Assembly: GCA_027627225.1 (NCBI GenBank)
Contig: CM051025.1
Location: 53,520,181-53,584,180, forward strand
Reading direction: 5' to 3'
Length of the DNA: 64,000 bases
From: Congeria kusceri
Taxonomy: Eukaryota > Mollusca > Bivalvia > Myida > Dreissenidae
Shown one piece after another: positions 39,360 through 49,568 of this stretch. How positions within the stretch are numbered: position 1 is the stretch's first letter; each line of letters opens with the position of its first letter. A program made the position numbers and the translations under genes. The notes beneath the pieces are model-generated. The model was not told where the DNA came from. It saw only the letters and a program-made list of their open reading frames with translations, and searched no databases.

Positions 39360-40200
39360 CCACTACGCCTTTGACCTTGAACTGTGACCTTGACCTAAGA
39401 CCTAGGGACATGGTTTTTGCGCGCAACTCTATACCTAACCATGCTTGTCACTTCTGCCAAGTTATTTGAAAATCCATCTATGCTGGACGAAGGTATGCTT
39501 TAAATTAAGTGTTACGGATTGATTTCAATATATGACTTTTGACCATTAATTGTGCCCTTGACCTTGGACCTAAGGACCGGTCCTTGCGCGCGACTCTACA
39601 CCTAACATGCTTGTCACTTCTGCGAAGTTATTTGAAAATCCATCTATGCTGGACGAAGGTATGCTTTGGATTAAGTGTTAAGGATTGATTTCAATATATG
39701 ACTTTTGACCTTAAATTGTGACCTTGACCTTGGATCTAGGGACCTGGTTCCTGCGCGACACTCTGACTTACCATGCTCATCACTTCTGCCAAGTTATTTG
39801 AAAATCCATCAAGGCTGGACAAAGTTATTATCCGGACAAAGTGTGAAGGATTAAATTCCTGTATTTGAACTTGAGCCCTTGAATTGTGACCTTGACCTTA
39901 GAGCTAGGGACCTGGTTCTTTCGCGCGACACTCCGACTCCTCATGCTTATCGCTTCTGCCAAGTTATTAGAAAATCCATCCAGGCTGGACAAAGTTATGC
40001 TCCGGACAAAGATTTCCCGCCGCTCGCTCGATTAAATTCCTGTATTTGAACTTGAGCCCTTGAATTGTGACCTTGACCTTAGAGCTAGGGACCTGGTTCT
40101 TTCCCGCGACACTCCGACTCATCATGCTTATCGCTTCTGCCAAGTTATTAGAAAATCCATCCAGGCTGGACAAAGTTATGCTCCGGACAAAGATTTCCCG
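39360..40200. repeat. Tandem repeat, about 165-180-bp period
   Basis: Five units with TGTGACCTTGACCTT, TAGGGACCTGGTTC and CACTTCTGCCAAGTTATT; the last two (39.85-40.02 and 40.03-40.20 kb) are almost identical. Confidence 0.9.
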
Positions 40201-40290
40201 CCGCTCGCTCGCCCGCCCGCCCACCCGCCCGCCAGCCCGAGCCAGCCAACCCGCCCGCCCGCCCACCCGATCGCCAACCTGCCCGCTCGG
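40200..40290. repeat. CCCG/CCGCC-rich simple repeat
   Basis: CGCTCGCCCGCCCGCCCACC-type low-complexity GC block, striking against the AT-rich background. Confidence 0.9.
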
Positions 40291-41089
40291 GCATCACCAT
40301 AATACGGCCGTTTTTCAAACGGGCGTCCGTTTTTCAAACGGGCGTAAAAAAAGTAATGCATACTTTGATCGCTCGGTTCTTGACTTTTCCGACAATGTTT
40401 TTGAACGGAGCATTGCCTGGATCACCAAAATGAATCAAACAATGTTCACCTGAAATTTTAATCGAACTTTGCAATACAAATTTTGTTTTCCTCACTTTAT
40501 AAGTATGCATATTTAAAAACTGTGCTAGGAACACATCAGTAATGCATCAATACCATGGTATGCTTATTGTATCAAGACACGTTCATTTAAATTTCATTAC
40601 ATATGGAGATCTCGCAAGTGTTTATTAATTAAAAATACAAATTAACACTAAATATGTACAATGTAACTTTTTATCCAAACAGTCTCTTCACAATAGGTCA
40701 TCTATAATAGCGATCTTTCAAAAGAAAAAACAAAACAAACAAAACGCATGCTGATACCGTTCCGTACATTGTTTGTGTTTTGACGTCATCATTGGCTGAC
40801 TAAGGAGCAATTGTTCTTGAAACATTTTGGTCAATACATTTTAATCTCACTATTGATTTCATATCAATTAAGAAAATACTTCGATTGAATAAAGTGATCT
40901 TAATTTGATACGAATACAATTTCAATAACAAAAAACACGAGCCAACAGTCTGTTTGTTTGTTTTCAAACCTTTCTTTGGACAACGATGTCTGCATGAAAT
41001 GCATTTATTCTCGGACAGTCATGTTTATGTACACAGTGTTAGTGTAGTGAGTCTTGTTACAGAAGAACAATGTATATGTCATGTGTTAC
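40291..41089. other. Intron; missing TM5-ICL3 exon expected here or in the satellites
   Basis: Between the TM5 exon and the TM6 exon a short exon for the end of TM5 and ICL3 is expected; I did not find it. A 10-base duplication TTTTTCAAACGGGCGT occurs near 40,310-40,345. Confidence 0.35.
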
Positions 41090-41156
41090 CATGATAACCA
41101 GTGTTGCAGATGCTACAAATGCCCAAATCAAACCGCTTTCTATGGACAGCCAGCAA
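41090..41156 (-). CDS. ECL2-TM5 exon
   Basis: CWLSIESGLIWAFVASATLV, IM. C-W-L-S-x-x-x-G-x-I-W-A-F is the ECL2/TM5 signature. Acceptor CTTTCAG, donor ATG/gtaaca. Intact by itself. Confidence 0.9.
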
Positions 41157-41356
41157 CTGAAAGTATGTGAAATTAGTTCTTTCCATTTCATATTATCCTT
41201 CCATATATATTGAATGATATAAAGTGAACATACCCAAGAATGAATAATTGTTTACAATAAACAAATCAACACAAATCATATTGCCATGAAAACATAATTT
41301 AGTATATTGTATCTTTGTAAAGAATATCAAGTTTTAAGTTGTGACATTTGAAACTA

Positions 41357-41429
41357 TATTTTCGTTCGTTCCCATATCCAACCAGCTGTGTGGCCCCCAT
41401 GGAGAATCCAACAATGACTGCTGGTAATG
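41357..41429 (-). pseudogene. TM4 exon, donor lost
   Basis: ALPAVIVGFSMGATQLVGYG then NERKY. L-P-A-V-I-V-G is TM4 of adhesion GPCRs. The frame that joins to the next exon's CWLS would end at AAAATA, followed by tagttt, so no GT donor is present there. Confidence 0.8.
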
Positions 41430-41732
41430 CTGAAAGTATATGCGTACGTAAGCATCTTAAAACTGTATATGCTAATAAATTCGTTAAGAGGTTCTGGACA
41501 AATGCATTTCCTCATGGTACGTGTAACACATCACCGCACAGGACTTTACATCGTTCTGAGTGAGCATTCCTTTGACTAATGGACGACCATTATAAATGGA
41601 TTGCAACATCATGTATGTATACGTACATGTACTTATATATAACTTATTTGCAATTTTATTGCGTATTACTGTGTATTATATTTAAGTCTCTGTCTCTCTC
41701 TCTCTGTCTCTCGTTATATCGTATGTGCATAC

Positions 41733-41882
41733 CCTATGCTGCTAGGAGAATCCATTTCAGTCTTGGGGTAGTGACGAATACGTACAGCATGGTGATCCAA
41801 TCTCTATACCCTCCGCCAACATGAGAAAGAACACCAGCAGATAGATGTAGTGCAGTAGTACTGCCATACCTGTACAGACCGC
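41733..41882 (-). pseudogene. TM3 exon with 1-base deletion and TAG
   Basis: AVCTGMAVLLHYIYLLVF, FLMLAEGIEIG is TM3 (C, H-Y, A-E-G). One base is missing near 41,797; the second part in the next frame reads ITMLYVFVTTPRLKWILLAA followed by TAG (41,734-41,736) at a position that is normally Trp (TGG). Exon length (150 instead of 151) and the phase of the next exon support a single-base loss. Confidence 0.88.
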
Positions 41883-42155
41883 CTGCAAAAGCAAAATGAA
41901 ATTACAAATAAAACACACCTTTGTACTTATACGTGTACAGAAAAACATTTAAATACGCATGCCAAAATCAATTCTTTCATTTTTACATATGCTATTGTAC
42001 ATTGCAAAAGATTTACGTTTTTACTTTGAATTTTCTATATTTCTCTGTGAGTAAAACATGGTACAACGCATGAGGAAATTAAGGTAACACTAACTGATTC
42101 ATTCAGAAATGTGCAAGCACAACTTCCATCATAACGGTAATTTAATGGTAGTTAC

Positions 42156-42258
42156 CTTATTCTCAGTTCAATCGACCCCGCCTACAAAAACTGCGAACGA
42201 CACGATCAATGCAATTGACACATTCACGAGGATAACCACGCAATCCGACTTCACGTAC
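42156..42258 (-). pseudogene. TM2 exon with in-frame TGA
   Basis: YVKSDCVVILVNVSIALI, VSFAVFVGGVD, stop, TENK. L-V-N-V-x-I-A-L-I and F-V-G-G-V-D are TM2 to ECL1; family members usually have Asp-Arg-Thr here, and TGA (42,168-42,170) is one C-to-T change from the CGA arginine codon at a CpG. Donor AAG/gtaact is strong and in phase with TM3. Confidence 0.85.
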
Positions 42259-42699
42259 CTTTAATAAAACATAAAAATAATGGACAGTACAGAACATAAC
42301 ATTTAACATAATCTAGAATTAGTAAACCCTGCGTAATATTGGTTCAAATAATCTGACCAGTCAAATCTAAAATAATCCTTTCTATTTGATCATAATATGT
42401 TAACGATCGTTCCGGATGTCATAGTAAATAATCATTTAATTTTAATCATTGAACAAGAGATGTTTGTAAAACATGTATGCCCCCCGACTTGCAGCCAAGT
42501 CGTCAATATGTGCAATTGTTAAGAGATGTTTTAATATTGTATGTACACATTAACAAAAGTGGAGGAAATTAATGCTGATGCTTTAGAAAGTAAATATAAA
42601 GCTGAAATAAAGATAGAGTATAATTATGGAATTATTTTTACAATCTATTATATAAGGATACCTGTTTTCTGTTTAATTTTCACATCAAATGGGCCAAAA

Positions 42700-43080
42700 C
42701 ATCTCTAGATATCCTGCAGAAACAAAATGGTCTACGGAGAAAACTGTTTTCATGTAACGAGTCCCTGTGACCTTGACCTTTGACCAGTTGACCTCAAAAT
42801 TGACAGGAGTCTACTTCCCCCCCCCCACCCCGAGTAACCAGCATACCAACTTGGATGATAGTAGGTAAAAGCGTATTCTACATATCATGCGAAAACGAAA
42901 TGGTCTACAGAGGAAACAATTTTCATGTTACAAGCCTCTGTCACCTTGACCTTTGACCTGTTGACCTCAAAATTGACAGACGTCTTCCTTTCCTCCCAAG
43001 TAACCAGCATACCAACTTAAATGATCGTAGGTCAAAGCGTTCTCTAGATATCGTGCGGAAACGATTTTCATGTTACAAAT
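42700..43080. repeat. Tandem repeat, about 165-bp period, two-plus copies
   Basis: Units share TGACCTTGACCTTTGACC, GTTGACCTCAAAATTGACAG and AACCAGCATACCAACTT. In the TM1-TM2 intron; resembles repeats dispersed in bivalve genomes. Confidence 0.8.
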
Positions 43081-43220
43081 CTGTAAATGGTTGTAGTATC
43101 AGCGTAATAAATTTGTTACGTTCGAAGATTCAAGTTTAGGAATCCGCAGCTGCATCAGCAGTAGACAATAAACATATCAAAAGTCGCGCATGGTACTTCT
43201 TTCTAAGGCGAGTGACAAAC

Positions 43221-43327
43221 TCTCCCCTCCATAAGTACACGTGTACTGCAACTGTGATGATCAATCCAAGCATGGACACGCTGTAACCTACTATTGATAT
43301 CACATCCAAGGCCAGAGTATCCACATT
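43221..43327 (-). CDS. TM1 exon
   Basis: NVDTLALDVISIVGYSVSM, LGLIITVAVHVYLWRGE. The L-x-x-I-S-x-V-G-x-x-x-S start and hydrophobic stretch are adhesion-GPCR TM1. Phase 0 in from the GPS exon; donor GAGA/gtttgt (phase 2) fits the TM2 exon. Confidence 0.85.
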
Positions 43328-43915
43328 CTGTAGACGAATAACTTCAATTAAATACTTAAATTAAAATATATTATATGGTATCAATTGCATCGAATATAAC
43401 CATTTAGTTTGATTGACATATATTACTACAGAAAACGTGTGAGTGTAAAATGGTCAAAATCATGAATATTAAAGATTATGAACTCCAGATGGGCATAAAC
43501 ATGCGTTTTTTGTAGGTATGCCTAAACGGTAAAAACATGGGTAAAACCATCATTATTTCTATAGAACACGATCAAATACTGCATATTTCATTGACAAATA
43601 TAAGTTCAATAAGCTCGCACTTTTCCTTGAAACCGGTATTCCCTCTTTAAAAATATCGCGGCTTTCCCCAGTACAAGTTCCTGATTCAAGTGTACGCATG
43701 AGCGACTCGTCAAAACTAAATTGTCACGTTATTATCTTAAATATAAACGGCGCTATTTTTAAATTACTCGATAAGTTATATCGTCTGCAGACGCTATAGA
43801 TTTTAGGACGATTATATCATCTGGCGTTCAGACCCTTCAAATTATATATTGTGCATGACTGTAGCAGGTTAGACTTGAAACTACAAGTCTTGCGCAAATA
43901 TGTTCAGCTTATTAC

Positions 43916-44027
43916 CTCAGCCCATGGTAACATAAGAAATGCAACATTTGTAAGATGGTTGCAAACGCATGTTGACGAATTTCCGCTGTTCGATTGCAGT
44001 TCACATCCGCTGCTATCCCAAGCAGAC
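43916..44027 (-). CDS. GPS (autoproteolysis) exon
   Basis: SAWDSSGCELQSNSG, NSSTCVCNHLTNVAFLMLPW. W-x-x-x-G-C, C-x-C-N-H-L-T is the GPCR proteolysis site; cleavage in this family is between L and T of HLT, and all three residues are present. The first GPS cysteine and tryptophan (C-x-x-W) would lie in a preceding small exon that I did not find; exon 5 ends in phase 0 and this one enters in phase 2, so about 2 mod 3 bases are missing. The segment after HLT is the tethered (Stachel) agonist region, TNVAFLM. Confidence 0.93.
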
Positions 44028-44154
44028 CTGAAACATTATATTGTGAAATTGAATAATAATGGTTTGGCAATACATAGCTATTAACTATTAAAATTTCTCA
44101 AACGACCCAAAAGGGAAAGAATTTGATCAAGATAATGCAATTGTTAATTTGTAC

Positions 44155-44251
44155 CGGCAAGTATCCCAGTGTTAAGGATATACTAAAGTGCGCATTTTCG
44201 TGCCAGTTATCCAGTGTGACCGCTAAAACTTCCGACGATATCTCAGCGTGA
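44155..44251 (-). CDS. GAIN domain exon 5
   Basis: SHAEISSEVLAVTLDNW, HENAHFSISLTLGYLP: the last strands of the beta-sandwich before the GPS. Phase 2 in fits exon 4; ends phase 0. Confidence 0.75.
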
Positions 44252-44280
44252 CTGAAAAATATGCTAACAACATTGGTATG

Positions 44281-44450
44281 ACATTAAAAGCATATTGTAT
44301 TAGGATTGAACGACATTAAATGCATATTGTATTAGGATTGAACGACATTAAATGCATATTGTATTAGGATTGAACGACATTAAATGCATATTGTGTTAGG
44401 ATTGAACGACATTAAAAGCATATTGTATTTGGATTGAACGACATTAAATG
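44281..44450. repeat. 32-bp minisatellite, about five copies
   Basis: Unit ACATTAAATGCATATTGTAT followed by TAGGATTGAACG; slight variants (AAAAGC, GTGTTAGG). In the intron between GAIN exons 4 and 5. Confidence 0.95.
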
Positions 44451-44625
44451 CCATTGTCAAAAAGAAATTTGTAGTTTTTTACCCTAGATATTTCATAATT
44501 TTCCTAAACACCGAATGCAAATGTAAAAGCGACAATATATATTTGAATCTGTTAGACAATAGATTAATAATTGTTGTGTGTATATATAATGTATGCTAGT
44601 AGATTTAAGTTTCTTATACGACCAC

Positions 44626-44701
44626 CTGTTACTGTCTCCTGTGTTAGACGAGAGAATGCCGGATAGGTTTCTATAAACAACTGCTGAAAATGACGATAAT
44701 T
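44626..44701 (-). CDS. GAIN domain exon 4
   Basis: KLSSFSAVVYRNLSGILSS then NTGDSN. The V-V-Y-R/K-N-L core is a GAIN hallmark. Acceptor TGTTTCAG, donor ACAG/gtggtc; phase 1 in, 2 out. Confidence 0.85.
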
Positions 44702-45376
44702 CTGAAACACACAAGCAAGCACGTGTATGTATTGTAGACAAATCCATCTCAAAATCGTAAACGTCGTTGAAAATGGGGGTGAATTTGTTAAAACGAAGAC
44801 ACACCAAATTGCATGGTAACTAAAAACATTAATACGCATATACAAAGTGCATTAAAGTGCAATGGTCAACTTGAGCCACATGTACTTGTTTAATATACAA
44901 GAGTATTGATCCAGCACACTATTGTGATCAGTTTTCATTAATAAAGCTATTGCTTAAAGATTTGAGGGTACAATTTTTAGTTTTAAGTTATGCTTTAACT
45001 ATCAACATCATTGTGAACAACATGTGCACTTTTATAATTATTATTATGTATAGTCATACTATTAGACGTGTAACAGTGAACTGTTGTTTCTGTTTACATC
45101 ATAATATCGAGGGTTTAAAGCCATTGATTTCAATGACAGTTAGTACCTCCCGGTTTTCAACCCTCCATATATAATATTAATATTATATTATATTACACTG
45201 CTATACAAAGTTTGCATTGTGTACCCACGTACTTTTTTTATTGTTAAGCATTACCACTTTCAAAAAAAGTCATTTTCATTTAAACAAGTTTGTAAAATAA
45301 ATGGCAGCAAACGAGACATGCAATATCGACTAAACTAAACGTAGCACGAAACATCCTGTATTGATCGGGAACATAC

Positions 45377-45460
45377 TTGTTATCGATGCATAAGGTAACA
45401 CCACGCAGCTCTTAATTGCTTCGTGATTAATTTCAGGTGGAATTCGTCTCGCGTGCATGA
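45377..45460 (-). CDS. GAIN domain exon 3
   Basis: MHARRIPPEINHEAIKSC, VVLPYASIT. Acceptor TTTTTTTCAG, donor ACAA/gtatgt; phase 1 in and out. V-V-L-P precedes the next exon's F-x-x-V-V-Y strand as in GAIN domains. Confidence 0.75.
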
Positions 45461-45551
45461 CTGAAAAAAAACAACAGCATATTTATATCATTATCATTTG
45501 TAGGTACTACACGTAAATACAATGCAGCAAAACTAGGTAGATACTTTTAGG

Positions 45552-45708
45552 TTATTTAACAGCGTTCTGTACAATACGGTGATATATTCTGACGAGTACA
45601 CAGCTGACAAACCATATTGGAAAAGCCGATAGGCGAGTCCAATGTGAGTGTGTCAGCTGTGTACGATTTCAAATATATCACCGTATTGTACAGAACGCTG
45701 TTAAATAA
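45552..45708. mobile_element. 157-bp fold-back element (MITE-like)
   Basis: Left arm TTATTTAACAGCGTTCTGTA and CAATACGGTGATATATT is repeated inverted at the right end (TACAGAACGCTGTTAAATAA), with inner GTACACAGCTGACA against TGTCAGCTGTGTAC. Lies in the intron between GAIN exons 2 and 3. Confidence 0.9.
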
Positions 45709-46102
45709 TCTTTTTATGATATACCTATTTATATCTTTGCATAATTTGCATAATGTAACTGCTATTTACATTGAACCACAAAGTCAGTGGAACAGAGCGA
45801 GTGCTCAAAATATTAATAATTATAAAAGTGGGATATTATACAGTTGATTATTTGTGTTTTATCTATATTCGCAACTAGAATAACGATGTAATCTATAAAC
45901 AAAATGGAGAGTGACGACGAAAAACAGTTTGCACTGGACTCCAGGATTGTTGTGTGTCATGTTGCATGCTTTATTTCTGTACGGGTAATGTTGCAAACAG
46001 TCAAATAAACCATGCTTCGTTGAACTATAAAATCATCTTGGAAGGTAATATTCACAATTGGATACAGGTTGGGAGACAAATTAACGTTTATCCAACTCAT
46101 AC

Positions 46103-46185
46103 GTTCTGACCAGACATGGCGATTTCGAAAACAAGTCGCGTTTCTGGTTTGCACGGTTCCAAAAAGAACTACAGCTTCCTGGATA
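46103..46185 (-). CDS. GAIN domain exon 2
   Basis: IQEAVVLFGTVQTRNATCF then RNRHVWSE. Acceptor TTCTACAG, donor GAAC/gtatga; phase 2 in and 1 out, fitting both neighbours. Beta-strand-like content consistent with the start of the GAIN beta-sandwich. Confidence 0.65.
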
Positions 46186-46839
46186 CTGTAGAATATATGA
46201 AAAGGATTTAAAAAGATTGTTGCTGGATTATAATAGACGTTTTCGAAGAAGTAGATTGGAGTAAACATTGAGTTAAAACTCAAAGTTGCACATTCATTTT
46301 TTTCGGAATACTCGGACATTATCGTATGTTTATCCTCGGACCTCGGAAAATATCATTATGCTTACCTACATAATGTAATGTGTGTCATATTCCGGCAAAT
46401 TATTTTGGATAAGAATTGCTTATTGTGTATATATAAATCACGTTTTAATGAGACCGCCCAGTTGTTCCTACCTCATTGCCATTGGTTTGGGCGATCGATT
46501 TTCAAGAGTCTGTGTTTCTAGCATCTAACAGGTTACTTGTTGTTTCCAGGAAAGGCTAAAGATAAAACATTATTAATCAAAGTTGAACACTGCACATGCA
46601 CTAGTATGGATACATACTATACTACATATTGAGGTTGAAAGAATCAACAAAAACTATTGGAAAATGAAAACAACGAGTGGGTGGGTATTGAACACCTCGT
46701 ATGGCTAGAAAAACAAATACCAGCGTTCTATCAATTTGCGCAATTCTGCTTTGTAAAAATAATGGTGCAAACTATTGATATACAATTGCTCAATGTAGTA
46801 CTACATCGTATATGTACGTGTAATAAAAGTTGTCGTGTA

Positions 46840-46840
46840 A

Positions 46841-46881
<41 letters not shown>

Positions 46882-46882
46882 A

Positions 46883-46938
<56 letters not shown>

Positions 46939-46970
46939 ATAGTAGTAGTAATAGTAGTATTGGTTGTGGT
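46840..46970. repeat. (TAG)n microsatellite next to the GAIN exon
   Basis: Near-pure TAG/GTA trinucleotide repeat of about 130 bp, about 55 bp from the proposed GAIN exon 1 donor. It creates artefactual poly-Ser, poly-Val and poly-Thr frames. Confidence 0.95.
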
Positions 46971-47022
46971 GGTGGTGGTGGTTACAATAGTAATAATAAT
47001 AGTAGTAGCATTATTTCTAAAC

Positions 47023-47228
47023 TCGTATTGAATTTCTGGAACCTCTGGTGTATGTTCGCTTGCATTTACAATCGTGTCTAAAATGTTTGTTATCTTTTGC
47101 AATTCTCCACTAGTTGTTTTCAAAATAGTGCTCCCTTGCTCAATCTGTGGAACATTCGTGACTGTGGAAAGTTTATTTAGACTTTCTGCAATGCTTTTCA
47201 CCGTCGGATTCAATCTGATTGCTTCAAC
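47023..47228 (-). CDS. GAIN domain exon 1 (helical subdomain)
   Basis: VEAIRLNPTVKSIAESLNKL, VPQIEQGSTILKTTSGEL, ITNILDTIVNASEHTPEV: amphipathic helices typical of GAIN subdomain A. Phase 0 in from HormR. I place the donor at TACGA/gtttag (phase 2), which fits the next exon. Without splicing the frame would run on into a (ACT)n tract and give a long poly-threonine. Confidence 0.75.
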
Positions 47229-47324
47229 CTTAAATTAAATGCCCGGTATAGATGTAATATATTTATAACTTTTACAATAAATAACTTACATCACTGTGTC
47301 AGTGATTACAGCTATCATTATTAC

Positions 47325-47530
47325 CTGTGCCGATATAGTTTCTATCTCTTTTCGCACGAATCCGTCGACAGGTAACATCCATTCACCATTAGTTGGACAT
47401 CGTCTAAATATCACCCCGATAGAACTATCATCAGGACATGGCTGTGTCTGGATGCCTCCGGGACTTGTTTCGTTCCAGACTCTATTGCTATAGTCCATAT
47501 TGTGAGGACAATTAGTGTATTTGATATTTT
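47325..47530 (-). CDS. HormR (hormone receptor) domain exon
   Basis: 206 bp, phase 1 to 0. NCPHNMDYSNRVWNETSPGG, IQTQPCPDDSSIGVIFRRCP, TNGEWMLPVDGF. The W-x-E/x-T-x-x-G, spaced cysteines, F-R-R-C and N-G-x-W pattern is that of the HormR domain that lies just before GAIN in many adhesion GPCRs. It continues VRKEIETISAQ into the GAIN helices. Confidence 0.85.
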
Positions 47531-47639
47531 CTGAAATAAATACACACATTGATACTCAAAAGTACAAGAGCTATAGAAGTAAGCATATCAGGAAGTAAAG
47601 GAAGGCAATGATAATATCCACCTGGATTAACATTATAGT

Positions 47640-47684
47640 TTTATCATTATCATTATCATTATCATTAGTCGTAGCAGCAGCAGC

Positions 47685-47741
<57 letters not shown>

Positions 47742-47760
47742 TGTGGTGGTGGTGTTAGTG
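47640..47760. repeat. (ATTATC)n and (TAG)n microsatellite in the sushi-HormR intron
   Basis: A short TTATCA tract followed by GCAGCAGCAG and then about 60 bp of GTA repeats. Confidence 0.95.
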
Positions 47761-47842
47761 GAGGTAATGGTGGTGATGGTGGTTGTTTTTGTATTTATAC
47801 TATTATTTGACAATTAGTATTATAATTAAATCAAATGTGTAC

Positions 47843-48021
47843 CTTATATACAGATGGTGGTGTGCCGCTCCATTCTCCACTAGGTAAGCATGTTATGTTG
47901 ATATAGCCGATTAATGTTAGTCTTGTTTTGCATTTAAAACTTATAGACGTATTAACTAAAAACGAAGCCTGTATTGCATAGTCCATTTCTACTCCATCAC
48001 TCAAGTAAAACGAAGGGCAAT
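47843..48021 (-). CDS. Last sushi exon before the HormR exon, frame doubtful at its end
   Basis: DCPSFYLSDGVEMDYAIQ, SFKCKTRLTLIGYINITCL, PSGEWSGTPPSVYK. Cys4 is not found and the exon ends in phase 0 at gtacac, while the HormR exon enters in phase 1. A 1-base loss near CCACCATCTGT would account for both. Confidence 0.6.
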
Positions 48022-48356
48022 CTGTAATTTAAATTAGTATCGTAACATCGTCATAGAAATACGTATATATGTAGGTTTATAATGCTTGTTTATATGACGG
48101 CATACAAGTACAGTTGGTAAAAAATGCAAGTGAAAACCGTTTTTGACATGGACGATTCCAAACAGGTAAATCACATAATTTATAAATACAGACAATTTCA
48201 GCGTGTTTATAAAAAGAAAATCACGATTCCCCCTTTTTTAGTAAATGGTTCATCCCTCATTATCAAGAAAATTTAAACCGACTATAATTACTGTATAAAA
48301 TTGATATACAAAATAGTACCATTCAATAATAATTCTATATGACAATCCTTACTTAC

Positions 48357-48554
48357 CAGCAGGTATGCAAGTGCTGAAATTTGCAATGCTCCAATTTTCA
48401 GAAGCATTACAAGCTGCTACTTCACTGATTAGACCGGCGCTGTTATTTATTCTGTACGCCAATTCGCAAACCATAATTGCTCGTGAATCAAATGTCGTCG
48501 TGTTGCCAACGTATGTAATGCGTTGATACTTTCTTGGATTAAGCGTCCCACAAT
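48357..48554 (-). pseudogene. Sushi exon, downstream copy, acceptor lost
   Basis: DCGTLNPRKYQRITYVGNT, IMVCELAYRINNSAGLISEV, NWSIANFSTCIPAG; 198 bp open, donor gtaagt. The base before the exon is CG, not AG (AAAACCG/ATTGTGG), so the 3' splice site is gone. Duplicate of 51.25-51.45 kb. Confidence 0.7.
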
Positions 48555-49048
48555 CGGTTTTAATGATTCAAAGTATACACATGTATTAAAAGTAAATAGA
48601 AGGATTAGGGGCAAAACAAATAAAGTTAACAATACTGCTCATTGAGCATGTGACATAAGAATCGCGAATCATTTTGTTTTGTTAAATTTTGTTTAGCTGT
48701 TTGTAAATAATCGAGCCTGAGTTAACTTGTATCATCCTTCCTAACAATACTGCACTACATTGTTGAGGAAATAAGGTGGAAACCTGTTTTAATCTTCCGC
48801 TGATTATAGACAGTGTTAGCATGCGACAGGTTTTCAAACAACGACCTGTTAGTACAATGTATTAAAATGTCATAAATTAAGAATTGGTAGCTAGCAGTAT
48901 GATTATTTTTTATTAAAGTGCTCAAGCAATAGAAACTTAACCAGTAACATAGTTTAACTATGCGTGACCAGTAACATAGTTTGACTGCGTGAACTTGATT
49001 TAATATAAATATAAAAGATTTAATATAAAAGTAAACATCTCCTATTAC

Positions 49049-49221
49049 CAACAATTGCACAAAAGAAGTTGGTGTTTGTCCCATTGCCAGCAGAGTCACA
49101 GTAAGTCATGTCATTTCCGTTGAACAGGTATCCTGTTTTGCATTTTATTTTTGAAACCGTTCCGTATGTTGTAGCTTCGAAGTTTGGTAGGCATTTGTTG
49201 ACGCGCTTAATGGCCCACAAT
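49049..49221 (-). pseudogene. Sushi exon, downstream copy, frameshifted
   Basis: Starts DCGPLSASTNA but then needs a frame change to continue ATTYGTVSKIKCKTGYLF and CDSAGNGTNTNFFC. Compared with 51,928-52,098 one base is lost after GCC, and the conserved GHW is GNG. Length 173 bp confirms loss of frame. Confidence 0.8.
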
Positions 49222-49427
49222 CTAAAGCAAATACGTTTTTAATATTCAACACAATGTTATAGAATTTAGTTACAATAACAATTCAAAACAAAACAAAATA
49301 CAAAATAACAATTACAATATTGCTTTGAAGACATCTACTTACCGACGGGTGATCATGCATTTTTTACAAATTGTTTATTACGTTGTACGCGGGAATACGC
49401 GACATATGTACATGTTATAAAACTTAC

Positions 49428-49568
49428 CTACGGGGTTACACCTCTGGTTCGTAAATTCCCAGTTGCCACTGCTAGTACATTCTGAATATTGTTTGCCAGT
49501 GAGATAGAATCCTTCATCACATGTATACACGATAGTGCCGTTCATTAGTGCTGGTAATAAACCGCAGT
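49428..49568 (-). CDS. Sushi exon, downstream copy, shortened in frame
   Basis: 141 bp. CGLLPALMNGTIVYT joins directly to CDEGFYLTGKQYSEC, TSSGNWEFTNQRCNPVG: 36 bp are missing relative to the copy at 52.27 kb, between two ACA words, keeping the frame. Donor GTAG/gtaagt is good. The domain would lack one strand. Confidence 0.7.

Noticed and set aside
43851..44084. Plus-strand 77-codon frame
   Set aside because: It is antisense to the GPS exon, which has a clear motif and splice sites on the minus strand.
45957..46102. Continuation of the frame past GAIN exon 2 (NVNLSPNLYPIVNITFQDD)
   Set aside because: It resembles a beta strand, but the gtatga donor at 46,102 gives the phase needed by the next exon, so this stretch is more likely intron.
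46657..47213. Poly-Val, poly-Ser and poly-Thr frames
   Set aside because: Translation of the TAG trinucleotide repeat.
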